DNA from: Caldicellulosiruptoraceae bacterium PP1 | Lineage (GTDB): Bacteria > Bacillota > Thermoanaerobacteria > Caldicellulosiruptorales > Caldicellulosiruptoraceae | DNA length: 64,000 nt | NCBI GenBank assembly: GCA_041320695.1 | Contig: JBGGOQ010000003.1 | Coordinates: forward strand, 186,001-250,000 | Direction of reading: 5' to 3' | In this document: in pieces, positions 62,398 to 64,000 of the stretch | How positions within the stretch are numbered: position 1 is the stretch's first letter | Layout of the letters: each line of letters opens with the position of its first letter | The notes under the pieces: generated by a model | Told to the model about the DNA's origin: nothing | Seen by the model: only the letters and a program-made list of their open reading frames with translations | Databases searched by the model: none | Program-made: the position numbers and the translations under genes

Positions 62398-63975
62398 CTA
62401 AACAATACTAAAATGGCTAACTATCTTATCAAGTAAGTTCTCTATCCCATCGCCATTTGTTGCTGATACAAAAGTATATTCAACCCTTGTATCAATTGGA
62501 ATATCATCTAAGTCTTCTACCTTATCAATCTTGTTGTATACTCTGATTATAGGTATTGTTCCAGCCTCCAAATCTTTTAAAATACCTTCAGAAACCCTAA
62601 TATGTTCAAAAAAGAATGGATCTGAGATATCTACAACATTTAATATAAGGTCAGCATATTTTACCTCTTCTAAAGTTGATGAAAAAGCTTCTATAAGATG
62701 GTGAGGAAGGTTTCGTATAAATCCAACAGTGTCAGAAAGTAAGAAATTAACCCCCTTAAAATATACCTTTCTAACTGTTGTATCAAGTGTTGCAAAGAGC
62801 TTATCTTCAACATAAACAGAGGCCTTCGAAATTCTATTCATCAAGGTTGATTTACCAGCATTGGTATACCCAATGATTGCAACAACAGGAGTATTGTTTT
62901 TCTTACGAAATTCTCTATGAAGCTCTCTTGTTTTCTTAACCTTCTTAAGCTCTTCTTCAATTTCATGTATTCTTCGTAAAATGTGCCTTCGGTCAGTCTC
63001 AAGCTTCTTTTCACCTGGTCCTCTTGTTCCTATACCGCCTCCAAGCCTTGAAAGAATCTTACCATAACCTGTTAGTCTTGGAAGAACTGTTTTAAGCTGT
63101 GCCAATTCAACTTGAAGTTTACCTTCGTTTGTTTTTGCTCTTTTTGCAAAAATATCTAAAATAACATCTGTCCTATCAATAACCTTTTTCAAAATTAGCT
63201 CCTCAAGGTTTTTAATTTGTGCTGGACTAAGCTCGCAATTAAATACAACTGTATCAATGTCTTTTGTTGTACATATATGTTTTATCTCCTCTGCCTTTCC
63301 TTTACCAATATAGTATGCTGGGTCTATATCCTTCTTTATTTGTATGACTTTATCTACAACCTCAGCACCAGCAGTTATGCAAAGGTTTTCAAGCTCATTT
63401 AGATTGTATCTCTCAATTTCATTGTCATATAGTCCCCATTTGTCTACTAATAATACCCTTTCTTTTTCCCTCTTTTTATGAACCTTAACGCTTTTTATTC
63501 TTTGAGTTTCAACTTCCCTTATTTCATCTATAAACTGGTTATCAAACAAAACATCAATATCAAATGGCCCTAATACCTTTATCTCATTTAGTTCATTTGA
63601 CGTGTTAAAGGCAATGGATGCTTTATCATCCTTTATAGATAGGGTTATTACCATAATATAATTTCCATTGATTAATGTTGCTAAATCCTGTGTTGATGGA
63701 GTTGGTGTTCCATTAAGGTGTGTATGAATAAGATATTCTTTTTTTAGCCTTTTTTCATTAGAACTAAACATAATTTTGTGCTTTTGCCCTAATAAAACCT
63801 CTTTTACCTTTTTGTTATTAAGTGAAACAATAAGCCCAATTTCAGAATTCTGCTTATTTGATAAAGTCTTTAGCTTTTCATATGTTTCATGGTCTAATAG
63901 TCCATCTTGAATATAATGCCCTTCTAATTCTTTTAAAAAGGTATAGTAATAGTGGCTTAATCTTTCTTTGGACAT
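62398..63975 (-). CDS. hflX: HflX GTPase with N-terminal JAMM-like domain
   Basis: The protein has 525 aa. The first 165 residues carry a JAMM/MPN+ motif: Glu45, His84-Thr-His86, seven residues, Ser94, two residues, Asp97 (HTHLNGTPTPSTQD). An HflX N-domain (residues about 175-340), a helical linker and a G domain follow: G1 GYTNAGKST, G3 DTVGFI and G4 NKID. HflX splits stalled ribosomes and binds 50S subunits. Standard HflX is about 430 aa and starts at the N-domain. ATG 63975 is preferred, with GAGAGGA upstream. Confidence 0.9.
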   Translation of the reverse strand: MSKERLSHYYYTFLKELEGHYIQDGLLDHETYEKLKTLSNKQNSEIGLIVSLNNKKVKEVLLGQKHKIMFSSNEKRLKKEYLIHTHLNGTPTPSTQDLATLINGNYIMVITLSIKDDKASIAFNTSNELNEIKVLGPFDIDVLFDNQFIDEIREVETQRIKSVKVHKKREKERVLLVDKWGLYDNEIERYNLNELENLCITAGAEVVDKVIQIKKDIDPAYYIGKGKAEEIKHICTTKDIDTVVFNCELSPAQIKNLEELILKKVIDRTDVILDIFAKRAKTNEGKLQVELAQLKTVLPRLTGYGKILSRLGGGIGTRGPGEKKLETDRRHILRRIHEIEEELKKVKKTRELHREFRKKNNTPVVAIIGYTNAGKSTLMNRISKASVYVEDKLFATLDTTVRKVYFKGVNFLLSDTVGFIRNLPHHLIEAFSSTLEEVKYADLILNVVDISDPFFFEHIRVSEGILKDLEAGTIPIIRVYNKIDKVEDLDDIPIDTRVEYTFVSATNGDGIENLLDKIVSHFSIV

Positions 63976-64000
63976 AAAACACATCCTCTCAAATTGAATA

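Overview
The window looks like chromosomal DNA from a low-GC, anaerobic, endospore-forming and flagellated member of the Clostridia. This is inferred from gene content: fliS-fliD-flaG, the sporulation genes yabP, yabQ, spoIIID, sigH, bofC and a spoVB-like gene, the NADH/NAD-responsive repressor rex, the electron-bifurcating NfnAB pair, hemerythrin and ThyX. Intergenic DNA is very AT-rich, many genes start with TTG or GTG after strong Shine-Dalgarno sequences, and hairpin terminators are frequent. I see no rRNA, tRNA, CRISPR array or intact transposase. The species cannot be named from sequence alone.

Layout. 1-4.4 kb: end of a flagellar cluster and a KimA-type potassium importer. 4.6-6.6 kb: a half-size TSUP gene, a fluoride (crcB) riboswitch with its terminator, a short relic ORF, two adjacent crcB/Fluc genes and a DUF190 gene. 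6.7-10.4 kb: TrpB2, a HicAB toxin-antitoxin pair and two exported proteins. 10.6-15.5 kb: ilvB-ilvN-ilvC-leuA operon (minus strand). 15.5-19.6 kb: a UroD-like methyltransferase, then an M-box riboswitch driving a soluble MgtE-N/CBS protein and an Nramp-related magnesium-type transporter. 19.6-26 kb: thrC, a sugar isomerase, rex and the conserved mazG-hup-rqcP-yabP-yabQ-divIC-yabR block plus spoIIID. 26-31.5 kb: HAD phosphatase, L-ribulokinase with AraR-like operators, nfnAB and hemerythrin. 31.5-36.7 kb: a DUF6062 gene under a second fluoride riboswitch, glnA with a leader attenuator, a decayed GGDEF/RsbR/RsbS segment and a GltB-type synthase. 36.8-45.2 kb: a CapK/PaaK-like ligase, argS, murI, ddl, sigH, yacP, rlmB and thyX. 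45.3-49.7 kb: dnaD-dnaC, a MazEF pair, an ArsB/SLC13 carrier and mrnC. 49.9-54.6 kb: a four-gene Gld-type ABC system. 54.8-64 kb: a PLP decarboxylase, mgtC, a possible spore-coat protein, bofC, yebC, spoVB-like, a membrane protein ending inside a REP-like repeat, yigZ, a Nudix gene and an HflX with an N-terminal JAMM-like motif.

The most notable signals are regulatory. Two separate fluoride riboswitches lie in 27 kb. One precedes the expected exporter genes; the other has its own promoter and terminator and precedes only a DUF6062 gene, whose protein carries two copies of a CxxC-x33/34-CxxH motif. The M-box operon pairs a cytosolic magnesium-sensor module that has lost its channel domain with an Nramp homologue that lacks the usual DPGN and MPH metal-site signatures, which suggests a two-component magnesium uptake system. 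Decayed stressosome genes, leader hairpins upstream of glnA and ilvB, and an SD-sequestering hairpin upstream of a coat-like gene are also described.
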